Below, in pieces: positions 20,414 to 30,100 of a stretch of DNA of 30,771 nt. Each line of letters begins with the position of its first letter. The stretch's first letter is position 1. The position numbers were made by a program, and so were the translations under genes. Source of the DNA: Blattamonas nauphoetae (Eukaryota; Preaxostyla; Oxymonadida); the NCBI GenBank assembly GCA_033064195.1, contig JARBJD010000593.1:1-30771 (forward strand), written 5' to 3'. The notes beneath the pieces were generated by a model. The model did no database searches, had not been told where the DNA came from, and saw only the letters and a list, made by a program, of their open reading frames with translations.

Positions 20414-21626
20414 CAGGTAGACTTGTTCTGAAATGAAGAAAAATAGTTCTGAAATGAAGAAGAATAGTTCAGAAATGAAAATGATTGTTCAGAAATGAAG
20501 AGGAATTGTTCAGAAGTGAAAATGATTGTTCAGAAATGAAGAGGAATAGTTCAGAAATGAAAATGATTGTTCAGAAATGAAGAAGAATTGTTCAGAAATG
20601 AAAATGATTGTTCAGAAATGAAGAAGAATAATTCAGAAATGAAAACAAGTCAGGAATCTCCATGCAACCACTGAGAAAAGGTTCTCGGATGTACTGACGT
20701 TGCTCCTACATTCCACTAAATACAAATTCAACGAACAGATCACGAAGAAATATCTCAAATTCAGATGTCAAAGATCAAAGAGTGAGAGAAAATTATACAT
20801 CAGGTTCATCCATACGGACAGCTGGGAATTTGTCTAGTTAAAGCGCCATGAAAAACCAGCGCATTTTCCCTAAACCTGCACAACTACGATAGTATTTCAG
20901 CGAGTTGACCAATCTTCACCACTATCCATTCGAGAACAGTTTGTGAGATGTTTCACATTTATAACTTTTTGATTTCTAATTGTTCTGATGTGAGTCATGC
21001 AAAAGTTGGTGAAGATCTGTTCTCTGGTTCAGAAGATTCGGATTCTCAACACCTGTTTTCAGGTATTGTTGTCACTTCGTTTTGTCTGACCACATGTATT
21101 ACTATGACAAAATGGGCGTGTGTGCGGGTTCAGAATGAAAAGCGAGTTTCGCATCGCACTATTTCAAACATTCAAGTTTTTCAACAATAAACGCTTCAGC
21201 ATGCAGTATGTCCTTCTGTGTGAGTCTTTTGTTGAGATTCTGATGCAAACCACACCGTTTTAATGTGAGACGGGACTTATTTCTGACACCACGAGAACGT
21301 ATTTGTTTTGACTTTGAGCTTTGAGGAACTGTTCTTTCAATATAAAGAAGGGATTTTCGAATTGTTGTTGTCTTTCAGGCCTGTTGAATTTGCTTTTCAT
21401 TTCTGAATTATTTGTTTTCATTTCTGAATTATTCTTCTTCATTTCTGAACAATCATTTTTCATTTCTGAACAATTCTTCTTCATTTCTGAACAATCATTT
21501 TCATTTCTGAACTATGCCTCTTCATTTCTGAACAATCATTTTCACTTCTGAACAATTACTCTTCATTTCTGAACAATCATTTTCATTTCTGAACTATTCT
21601 TCTTCATTTCAGAACTAGTTTAGCTG
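20414..21626. mobile_element. TA-flanked miniature element, copy 1, with iterated subterminal repeats
   Basis: The ends are CAGGTAGACTTGTTCTGAAA on the left and the inverse of CAGCTAAACTAGTTCTGAAA on the right, flanked by TA (20412-20413 and 21627-21628). Each arm is about 230 nt and consists of roughly 11 copies of a 20/21-nt unit built on TTCAGAAATGAA, inverted between arms, so a single strand can fold back. The 720-nt centre has no transposase. An 80-codon frame in it (20948-21190) is copied in the second element but has no family features. It sits inside the pogo-type transposase gene. Confidence 0.85.
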
Positions 21627-21920
21627 TATTGACTGTGTGCGGATGGAGAGGCTTTACCGACAATTATGATTGTCCCATCTCAACAACTTGCGCCGGAATA
21701 TTCTCCATATAGATCACCATCACTCTATATTCAGCCATCCCCATAGACGCGGATGACCAACACACTCTTCGCAACGCTTTTCCAAATGATTATCATTCCC
21801 GCCATCGAACAAAAGCGCATGTTTCTTGGGAGACAAAACGATCGATGCCTCCTCAATATGGATGGCTTGAGATCACACTATACCCTCAACGTACAGATGT
21901 TGTGCCAACAACACAATATA

Positions 21921-21990
21921 CAGCTCGACTAGTTCTGAAATGCATTTTAATTGTTCAGAAATGTACTTTAATTTTTCAGAAATGAACATA
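21921..21990 (+). repeat. Extra left end of a related miniature element
   Basis: TA at 21919-21920 is followed by CAGCTCGACTAGTTCTGAAA and two more degenerate TTCAGAAATG units, directly abutting the left end of copy 2 at 21991. It is either the left end of copy 2 itself, tandemly duplicated, or the stub of an older related insertion. Confidence 0.7.
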
Positions 21991-23016
21991 CAGCTAAACT
22001 TGTTCTGAAATGAAGAAGAATAATTCAGAAATGAAAACAAGTCAGGAATCTCCATGCAACCACTGAGAAAAGGTTCTCGGATGTACTGACGTTGCTCCTA
22101 CATTCCACTAAATACAAATTCAACGAACAGATCACGAAGAAATATCTCAAATTGAATGTCAAAGATCAAAGAGTGAGAGAAAATTATACATCAGGTTCAT
22201 CCATACGGACAGCTGGGAATTTGTCTAGTTAAAGCGCCATGAAAACCAGCGCATTTTCCTAAACCTGCACAACTACGATAGTATTTCAGCGAGTTGACCA
22301 ATCTTCACCACTATCCATTCGAGAACAGTTTGTGAGATGTTTCACATTTATAACTTTTTGATTTCTAATTGTTCTGATGTGAGTCATGCAAAAGTTGGTG
22401 AAGATCTGTTCTCTGGTTCAGAAGATTCGGATTCTCAACACCTGTTTTCAGGTATTGTTGTCACTTCGTTTTGTCTGACCACATGTATTACTATGACAAA
22501 ATGGGCGTGTGTGCGGGTTCAGAATGAAAAGCGAGTTTCGCATCGCACTATTTCAAACATTCAAGTTTTTCAACAATAAACGCTTCAGCATGCAGTATGT
22601 CCTTCTGTGTGAGTCTTTGTTGAGATTCTGATGCAAACCACACCGTTTTAATGTGAGACGGGACTTATTTCTGACACCACGAGAACGTATTTGTTTTGAC
22701 TTTGAGCTTTTGAGGAACTGTTCTTTCAATATAAAAGAAGGGATTTTCGAATTGTTGTTGTCTTTCAGGCCTGTTGAATTTGCTTTTCATTTCTGAATTA
22801 TTTGTTTTCATTTCTGAATTATTCTTCTTCATTTCTGAACAATCATTTTTCATTTCTGAACAATTCTTCTTCATTTCTGAACAATCATTTTCATTTCTGA
22901 ACTATGCCTCTTCATTTCTGAACAATCATTTTCACTTCTGAACAATTACTCTTCATTTCTGAACAATCATTTTCATTTCTGAACTATTCTTCTTCATTTC
23001 AGAACTAGTTTAGCTG
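21991..23016. mobile_element. TA-flanked miniature element, copy 2
   Basis: It begins CAGCTAAACTTGTTCTGAAA after TA (21989-21990) and ends with the inverse of CAGCTAAACTAGTTCTGAAA before TA (23017-23018). About 1 kb is shared with copy 1. Differences seen are five single-base homopolymer length changes and one two-edit site (AAATTCAGATG versus AAATTGAATG). Its left arm is much shorter than in copy 1, while the right arm matches. It lies in the same transposase gene as copy 1. Confidence 0.85.
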
Positions 23017-23469
23017 TACAACCAGTAGATCAATTCGTAACCGCCAACTTTAAGAACCATCTCCTCCACTCAATCACGCCCCATCCTCTTCAAACAGCAA
23101 GTGAGAAGAGAGCACTCTTCATCCGAACATGTCGAGACGCGCTGGACAGAGGACTCTCCTCACAAACTATTCGAGAATCTTTCCGAGTTTCCGGAATGTT
23201 CCCACCCTCGATCGAACCTATCCTCTCAAAACGAACCGATGCTGAGCTACCAAGACAGCCTCCTCCAGCTCAGGGAAGGCGCGATCATACCAGAAACGGA
23301 CTCTGGTTCGTATCAGATGCCCAGATTCGAGAACAACTACACGCTCCAGTGAACCCTCAACAAGACAATCCCGGCCAAGACGCTGATCAAAGTGACAGCA
23401 GCGATGTCGTCGATTTTATGAACTAATTTTGAAATGGTTTTAACTTCACTTAATGCGTTCTTTTCTGCA

Positions 23470-23511
23470 TTGTTTTTTAGGCATGGCTGACCGGCACTGA
23501 CCGGTCAGTTT
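23470..23511 (+). repeat. Left boundary of both nested elements
   Basis: Order: TTGTTTTT (outer duplication, 23470-23477), outer TIR and subterminal sequence (23478-23503), then GTCAGTTT (inner duplication, 23504-23511) immediately before the inner TIR. Only 34 nt of the outer element precede the inner one. Confidence 0.85.
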
Positions 23512-23586
23512 TAGGCATGGGCAGTGGTCGGTCTGAAAACATCGAGTCCAGTCCCTAAAAAATAAAGAGTCGGCCACTGTTTTAAA

Positions 23587-23660
23587 GTGCCCTTTAGTCG
23601 AGTGGTAGCACGTCGGCTTTTTGCTCCCCGGACCTAGGATCGAATCCCGTCCTGGACACT
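23587..23660 (+). pseudogene. tRNA-like relic with Pol III box-like motifs
   Basis: TAGTCGAGTGGTAGCACG matches a tRNA D-arm/A-box pattern and GGATCGAATCC differs from the B box (GGTTCGANNCC) at one position. The distance between them and the total length of about 74 nt suit a class I tRNA. The acceptor and anticodon stems do not pair well in any register I tried, so a functional tRNA and its anticodon cannot be claimed. It lies inside the inner hAT-like element, so it may be a captured or decayed tRNA gene. Confidence 0.35.
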
Positions 23661-24073
23661 TTATTCATCTCTTTTCTCATTTTGATTCACAGCATCGCTA
23701 TATTTAGTTCATCTCATTTTTAACGACATTTATGTTTATGAGGTCGTGGATCAAGAGTCCCTGAGTCGGTCTGTCCTTCCCCAACATCGGACTGAAAGTC
23801 GGCCTGTCTTTTTAACTATTGCTTTTATTACAAATCACTGCCTGTGGAAGTAAAAATCAAAGAGGACACGTGGAATTCAAATATGATAGATCCAGTCCAT
23901 GAAGCAGTTTTACACAGTTCGACTTGACCCTTTTGTGATAAGCATCAGTCACTACAATGATCTTCTTCTCATCGCAAGGACATATTCAAACATGACATTG
24001 ATGTCTGAGGAATCAGTTTTCAGGCAACAAAATCAACTCTTGTATTTTCTCAACCACAATCTGGAACGTAACC

Positions 24074-27000
24074 ATGTCCTCTCTTACTTCCTCTAGACCA
24101 GATTCTGTGGCAGCGAGTTCGTTGATTTTGAAATCGCAGTTCTCCTTTGTCTCGGACGGAATCGATGGAACAATCGTCCGTCTATTTTGTCACACCGCGA
24201 GTTTTCTCGCTCATAACACAACATTCTCGAATAGCCTCTTTGAAGAGAGACGTTTGAATCTCCACAGACGCTGTCGGATCTCTCGAATAACTTCATCAAA
24301 TGCGTCTTCTCAGACTGCTCCTCTTCATCGAATGGGGAAGCCTGTCAGCATCGTACACTGTCCTCACATCATCCTTTGACCTCATTCTGAGGGACAACCA
24401 ATTTTCATCGTCGAAATCTGACCGCAACGGCGGGGCTGTCGCTGTGATTCTCGACGGGTCGACCAACGAGGAATGTCGCCTCACTGTGGATATTGAGCAC
24501 TGCATCTTCTCGAATACCGCAGCCCGTACGGGTGAAGGGGAGGGTCTTTATCAACGTTCAGGGGACTCAAAATGCTGTGGGTCCATTGCGATTCGCGCCA
24601 AGTCCGAATTCAACGATAGTTCCTCGACAATTGGTGGATGCATCTGCTCGTCTCGATCAACCACGCAGTGTCATTCGTTGATGTTGGACGATTCCTTCGT
24701 GGAATCATCACACGCTGAGATGGATGGAACAATCGCTCATGAAGTCTCTCTCTCGTCGACATCATCCTTTACAGCCACATCATTCCTCTCATACAACTGT
24801 TCTTCTTCTCTCGGAGGATCTTTTGTGTTCGTCATCCACAAATATCTCTCCATCTCTGTCACCTCCTCAACATTCACCAGATCGACTTCCACCGCGTGTG
24901 GTGGGTGTATTGCCATCAACCAAAACAATTCTGCTTCCAATTTTCATTGTGTTATGGTACTATCAGATCTTGACATTCGCAACTGCTCTGCTCAACTCCG
25001 GGAGGGTTCTTCCATCTCGATCAAGGCCAAAACGATTTTGAAGGGAATATGTCATTTCCTGTGACAATACCAATGCAACAAGCTGCTCTTCTCGAGATTA
25101 TGGAGGCTTTTCTCCATTCACCAAGCGGGATCAGTCAATCCTAAAATGTCATCGTCAACAATCACGTCGCTCTCTTCAGGCGGATTCGGAGCGTTTATAT
25201 ACTGTCCAGCATCATATCAGCAAGTTTTCGCAGTTGCCCTCACAATTGCTCTTTCACACTGGTCAATATCGAAGGATGTTCAGTTTCTGTGGAGCGCCAC
25301 GTTGTCATGAAGAACTGTCGTTTCCACGAGAGTCCTTCGCGTGCTCAAGTGTGATTTCCCAACCTGAAGGAACCCTGCGAATGGAGTCCACCGTTATTGT
25401 TGAGAACAATCCCTGAACGACGCGATGCTCGATCTCTCGCCAAACACAAAACTGTAGCTGAATATGTGCCAGCTCGTCAACTCTGCCAATCGAGAGATGG
25501 GACTGAACTACAACTTGATCAGCGGCCCACTCGGACCAGACAACTTCGTCGAATGCACCGAAGTGGTGTTCTCTGTGCACAGTCCACGTGTGCCGGTTAC
25601 GTTGTCGCCTTCGACAGCCTCCCCAACAAGGTCGGGGAACTGTTCGCGTCGTGTGTGGACACATCAACGGTATTTTTTATGTCTGTCGCTGACAAGACTG
25701 GGCAGCACACGTTCTCCATCAATTCTGAGACTCGGGAGATCTTTGCCAATGAAGAAAGTGGCCACGACTCGAACATGTGCGGGTTTCAGTCGAACCCCTG
25801 CTCGTCCATCCATTTCTCGGCTCGAGCGTCCTCTCGCTCGGCTTTCTCAATCTCAGCTGTTGGCAATTTCACTGCTCCAGCGCATCCTGTCATTCTCGCA
25901 TCGCCTTGTATGCATCTCACTTCTGGTCCTTCGGCAGAGGAAACCAGAGCCTGTCTCAACTTTTCGTTGTATGCCGTCCCGAAACTGCGGGCACCCAACA
26001 ATCGACTTGAACTGTCGCACTTGAACTTCGTTCTTACCACAGATCAGAATGATGGAGCATTCTTCAGAGCTGGACAGAGCTCGACTCATATTCGCGATAT
26101 TCTCATGTTCTATCCTGGAAAACTACACATCTCGCTCTTCTTTCTCCCGCACACCTCCACCTCCAAGATTGTCATTGATCTCGATGCCCACGATCTCAGT
26201 TTCTCCCACTTCAAGTTCTGTCAAGTTGAGACGGATACTCTGATTGTAGTGGACGAGACATCAGTCCTCTCTGTTTTCTCATCGACGTTTCCGAGCTGCA
26301 GAGGGCGAGAGCTGGTGTTGTGCTTTTCACTGACAAGGCCGACACTGTGAATCCTTTCACGGGAGTGGACTTGGTCAGCAATCGTTACACTCACAAGGAA
26401 GGAATTGGACACGTGATGACTTCACGTTTCGGAAATGATGTAACAATCCGAAACAAGGCACTGCTCTTCGCAATCACAAACGTTCGTTCTTCGTCGATCT
26501 TCCCGCGTGTTGTTGTTGGTGATTCTGAACATGCAGAAGCGATCGACCTCTTCGCTCCAAAACCATCAGTCTTCCATTTGGACATTTCAGGCACAGACAG
26601 CCACAAATGTGGAATGAAAACGTTGCCATGTTGCACTCTCAATACACAATCGGCGTCACAAACGAGACAAACAAGAAGTTGGAAATGGCCTCACATCGTC
26701 CGGATAGCCCATTCAGTGGTGTCTCTGTTTTCGTTGGAAAGAGAAGCGTTTTTCTTCATGGAAGCTCCGAAGGAAGGAGGCAGAGTGATGACGATCGACA
26801 GTGGCGACATCGTCTCGTCCTCCCACTCCAACATCCAGTTTGATGAATGCACCGTCTCTGTCTTCATTCCCTCTCCTACCATCTCCTCGCTCAGTTCGTC
26901 TGTCCGCTCTCTTCTCAATCAGCTCTGGATCGTTGTTTGTATCGAGACTGCACACTTTCAATGTCCAGGCAGTCCCTCATTCATCCACTCTTCTCTCCCT

Positions 27001-27321
27001 ACACAGAACGGACTTCAAGATCGAAAATACCACTTTGACTTCTCTGATAACTCGCTCTCAATCGGGATTGATGTGATGAAATAGACCGGCATTGTTGTGG
27101 ATGGCTCTTCTCTCAATGTTCGGTCATGTCGTGGAACAAACATAACTGGATCGATTGTGTTTGTTGACAATCCACACAACATACAATGAACACTCACAGA
27201 ATCAGAATACAGAGTGGACTTGAACGAGATTGAATGGGACTCCTTCGGAGAGAACAAAGGAGCAGACGAAATCCAAAGTCTCTTTGACTCTCGGATTCCT
27301 CCTTTCCTGCAGTCAATTTGA
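24074..27321 (+). pseudogene. Right-handed beta-helix (Pmp/pectin-lyase-like) surface-protein gene, frame-broken
   Basis: Proteins of this type form large extracellular or membrane-anchored parallel beta-helices, and the family is strongly expanded in oxymonads. Typical rungs are visible: SFLAHNTTFSNSLFEER, DIEHCIFSNTAARTGEGEG, SISVTSSTFTRSTSTACGG and FDECTVSVFIPSPTISSLSS. Two spacer motifs, CGFQSNPC (near 25780) and CGMKTLPC (near 26608), match the CG-x4-PC signature preceding new helix domains. Coding moves between frames near 24300, shortly after 25061, near 25590 and near 26310, and stops follow at 27082 and later. No signal peptide or terminal membrane segment is seen. The whole remnant lies between the TIRs of the inner hAT-like element, so it was carried into this site. 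Confidence 0.7.
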
Positions 27322-27581
27322 AGGAACAACTCTCCGGCACACGATGCTGCACGTGGCTGCTCCGCAGATGGAGGGCAAGAGCAGAGGGAACACGAGGAAT
27401 TGAACGACATCTCCATTTTCATGTACCAACCTCCGAATTACTATTAATTTTGTCATTTCACACGCTGTTATCTCTTCATTGTTCTGTTACTTGTTTTTAA
27501 GACGATCTCAATTAAACGAAATAAGTTGTCGTGGAAATGGGATTGATCACCTCAAAAAGCAGTCGGTCGGTCGACGAGCAG

Positions 27582-27614
27582 TCGGACCGACCGCTGCCCA
27601 TGCCTAGTCAGTTT
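27582..27614 (-). repeat. Right TIR and target duplication of the inner element
   Basis: The right TIR ends CCCATGCCTA at 27606 and is followed by GTCAGTTT (27607-27614), identical to 23504-23511. The outer element's subterminal TGACGG/TGACCGG words resume right after it. Confidence 0.85.
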
Positions 27615-28290
27615 TCATCGAAAGTACTGACGGTCACTGACCGGAGAAATATCGGAACCCATAATCGAGATTTACCATTTCTCCGAGGTGGCTTTTGTAG
27701 AAACCGAAATTCGAATCAATTACACGATTATTCACATTATTACATCGAATTAACCATTATTGAATCATTCTCACTTCAATGAAGCTGTTTCACTCATATT
27801 TTATGACATTTCTTGCAGGAATGATGACAAAAACAGTAGTGGGCATGTGATCGATTGAGATTCAGGACACATCAATTCGTTTTATTTAGACATGTCATCA
27901 ATATGAAAGTTCTATTTGGAATATTTCTTGAAATTTGACTTACATTGTTTTTGAAGTCTCCCAAGAGTCAAAGAATGTAATTTTGTATTAACCAAATCAA
28001 CTGTGAGATCGCTCGATTTAGGCATGATAATGTTCATCTAATTCTCTCAGTGATTTCTGAAAAGGTCCAAAAATGAAGAAAAATACGAATATGACTCTCC
28101 AAATGTCACTTTATCTTTGAAACACTTTCTGTCTCCTTCCTTCTCATCTCAAACCACGAGATCGCAGCTTCTCCTCCAAAATGAACGCAACATGATGAAT
28201 TACACCCTCCCACACGTGAAAACTCAGTCCAAAAGGCGGTTCTTCGTTTTCAATCAGTTCGGCATCAACATCTTTCGGGCTTTCCAATTC
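27615..28290. other. Non-coding left part of the outer element
   Basis: AT-rich sequence that starts with TGACGG and TGACCGG subterminal words (about 27627-27644). I see no gene; a short frame at 28117-28305 has no motif. Confidence 0.4.
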
Positions 28291-28331
28291 TATCTAGAAA
28301 GTGATTGAATTTCGGATCCTGTGAACAGCAT

Positions 28332-29999
28332 CTAATGATGCAAGCAAAGAAATGATGTTTTGCCTGTTCCACTCAGCGGAGACTGTTGTGGGAACGGTTC
28401 GAAACTTTCCTGGATGGACAACTCTGTCTTTGGAGTGGAGATATTCTGAGTTGTGAAATATGGGCTTGAAGCATCCTCGATGCGAGTTGGGAGGGTGGGC
28501 GAGAGTGCGCTTGTTTCGAAATGCGGTTTGTTCAAGTTTTTCCATTTTCTGATTGAGGTGGATGGTTGGGAGAGAGAAATGACCACTCTAAGCTCTGTCA
28601 CATTCAAAAGGGCTTCCGTTTCTTGATTTTGTTGTGAGGTGGTGTGGTTTTCCCCATCGTCGGGTAAATTTGGGGATCCAACATTCTCACTTTTCCACTC
28701 TCCTAATCCAGAAACTAAATGAAGAAACACCTCGTCAATCCGCTTCCGTTGCTTCTGTTCCACAATCTTGTGTGATTTCTTGTCTGAGCGGGCTGTTTTC
28801 GATCGTTCCTTCGCTTCGTGATCAAGGCGAGCTGTGAGAGAGTCGATTCTGTTTTGTTCCAATGTCACTTTCTTTGGTGATATTTCGTCTGAAGGGAGCA
28901 CAATTCGCTTTCGGAATGTTGGTTTCGACTGTTCCTTCTCGTCGCGTTCGTTGTCCAACCGTTCTTTCCGGTTTTTCTTGGTTCCTTCAAGGTACTTCTG
29001 TTGTGCGATTTCTTTTTTCCATCTTTTCAGTTAATTCCTGCGAGATTTGTGTGGTGTGATCGCTTCGTGTCCTCACTTCCTGAGCTTCCAGTGTCCCTCG
29101 CTTCAACTGTGGAAACGACTCCTGCGAGAAATCACGATGAGTTGTTCTGACATTTTCAAATTTCTTTTTCGGCGATGAATGTGGTGATTGTTTTGATTGT
29201 TCGTTTGCTGTTCCGGACGTGTGTGTGGTGTCGTTCATCCGATCTGAAGAGTGAGCTCCTTATAATGGACGTAGTTTCGTTGAGTTGCTTTTCCATACTT
29301 CTTTTTCACTTCTTTCTCCAATTTCGCTTCTTCTTCTTCTTGTTGTCTTCTCTTCTCTTCCTCTTTCTTCCGCTGTTCTTCGTTTCGTCGTTTGGCGTCT
29401 TCATACAGTTTGTTCACAATCTTTGTCTTTTCCTTTTCTGTTATCTGTTTTGTTTTTGGAGTTTCGTTCTTCTCTTTTTCTCTCGCTGCTTGTTCTCTCT
29501 TGTCTCTGATTTCTTCTCCTTGTCGTGTCAGTCGTTCGATTGCCTCCCGAATTTCTGCTTCTGTTTTTTTTGTTTGTGGAGACGATTTTGTCGGAACTGG
29601 AGGCAGTGGTGGCGTGAATGGATTGATGATTTCTCCGCCAGCGTCGGGTTGTTGGAGCGGCTTTTGAGGAAGAGGAGCATCAAATTCGGAGTATTCTTCA
29701 ACTTCCTCTTCTTCATAGCTCTCATCTTCCTTTTCCCATTCTGATTCTTCTTCTTCTGTTTGAAGGAATTGTTGATGCATTGCGGTTACTTGGGAAACAA
29801 GATGGGAATACACAGTGTTTGGCAAATTATATTTGTCGCAGAATGCATGACAAACAGCCTCCTCTTCCTCGTTCTCATAAAACTGAAGTGTGAAGAGAGG
29901 CTGACGAAAAAGAGAAACATACAAAGAGGGTTGCCTTCTCACCACGAATTTGAAGTTAATCTGAACATGAATCTCAGCAATTTTGTCATATTCTTGATT
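28332..29999 (-). CDS. Charged coiled-coil protein gene with one intron, cargo of the outer element
   Basis: An upstream exon (about 29999-29943) reads EYDKIAEIHVQINFKF and splices over a 60-nt GT-AG intron (29942-29883) to FYENEEEEAVCHAFCDKYNL. This resembles a small ubiquitin-like fold at the N-terminus of some protist coiled-coil proteins; that is only an impression. It is followed by an acidic linker, a Pro-rich piece (TPPLPPVPTKSSP) and a long Glu/Lys/Arg helix to YVHYKELTLQI. Frames then change near 29240 and again at an A6 run near 29005-29012 before KYLEGTKKNRKERLDNERDE and a Ser/Thr-rich tail ending at 28332. Its start codon was not found and may have been lost at the element end. 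Function is unknown. A retained spliceosomal intron means genomic DNA, not mRNA, was captured. Confidence 0.5.
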
Positions 30000-30074
30000 A
30001 AAACATATAATTTACAAATCAAGAGAGATCTGACCCTTATACAAATTCTGAGGTGACACTGACTGGCACTTTTG

Positions 30075-30100
30075 GCCGGTCAGCCATGCCTATTGTTTTT
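30075..30100 (-). repeat. Right TIR and target duplication of the outer element
   Basis: GCCGGTCAGCCATGCCTA (30075-30092) is the exact inverse of 23478-23495, followed by TTGTTTTT (30093-30100), identical to 23470-23477. Confidence 0.87.

Larger units (their letters stand above)
20370..23426 (+). pseudogene. pogo/Tigger-type (DDE_1) transposase gene split by two insertions
   Basis: Three pieces carry family motifs in order. Before the first insertion is SPKITLI (to 20413). Between the insertions (21627-21920) are LCADGEALPTIMIVPSQQLA and, in a neighbouring frame, IIPAIEQKRMFLG, LLNMDGLRSH and LCQQHNIQ. After the second insertion, 23016-23426 is open as VQPVDQFVTANFKNHL, then TIRESFRVSGMFPPSIEPIL, and ends SDSSDVVDFMN. 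NMD and QPVD would be the last two catalytic Asp residues. Their spacing would be only about 22 residues if joined directly, shorter than usual for this family, so some sequence was lost at the second insertion. Frame changes and a missing N-terminus show a dead copy of a plain DNA transposon. Confidence 0.7.
23512..27606. mobile_element. Inner hAT-like element (4095 bp) carrying a beta-helix gene and a tRNA-like relic
   Basis: Its TIRs (TAGGCATGGGCAG-Y-GGTCGG...) at 23512-23536 and 27582-27606 match over 25 nt with two transitions. The flanking perfect 8-bp repeat is GTCAGTTT at 23504-23511 and 27607-27614. Short AGTCGGYC words repeat inside both ends (for example near 23568, 23763, 23790 and 27561), as expected for hAT transposase binding sites. 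The content is a broken beta-helix surface-protein gene and a tRNA-like sequence, with no transposase domain. It lies inside the left end of the outer element, so it is the younger insertion. Confidence 0.87.
23478..30092. mobile_element. Outer hAT-like element carrying a coiled-coil gene; host of the inner element
   Basis: It has perfect 18-bp TIRs (TAGGCATGGCTGACCGGC) at 23478-23495 and 30075-30092 and a perfect 8-bp direct repeat TTGTTTTT at 23470-23477 and 30093-30100. 8-bp duplications with TAGG-type ends point to the hAT superfamily; the fifth base (C) departs from the usual hAT end consensus. Subterminal TGACCGG words recur at both ends. Without the inner insertion and its duplication the element is about 2.5 kb. 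No transposase motif is visible; the only gene is the minus-strand coiled-coil gene. It is therefore likely a non-autonomous, gene-carrying element. Confidence 0.85.

Noticed and set aside
20948-22579. Identical 80-codon frame in both miniature elements as a conserved protein
   Set aside because: The copies are young duplicates, so identity says nothing about selection; the frame is short with no family features.
21260-22874. Minus-strand heptad-like SEMKND/SEMKKN repeat protein
   Set aside because: It is the translation of the 20/21-nt subterminal DNA repeats and diverges between the two copies right after the repeat because of one-base run changes.
23587-23660. A functional tRNA gene
   Set aside because: Acceptor, anticodon and T stems contain several mismatches in every register tried, so only a tRNA-like relic is reported.
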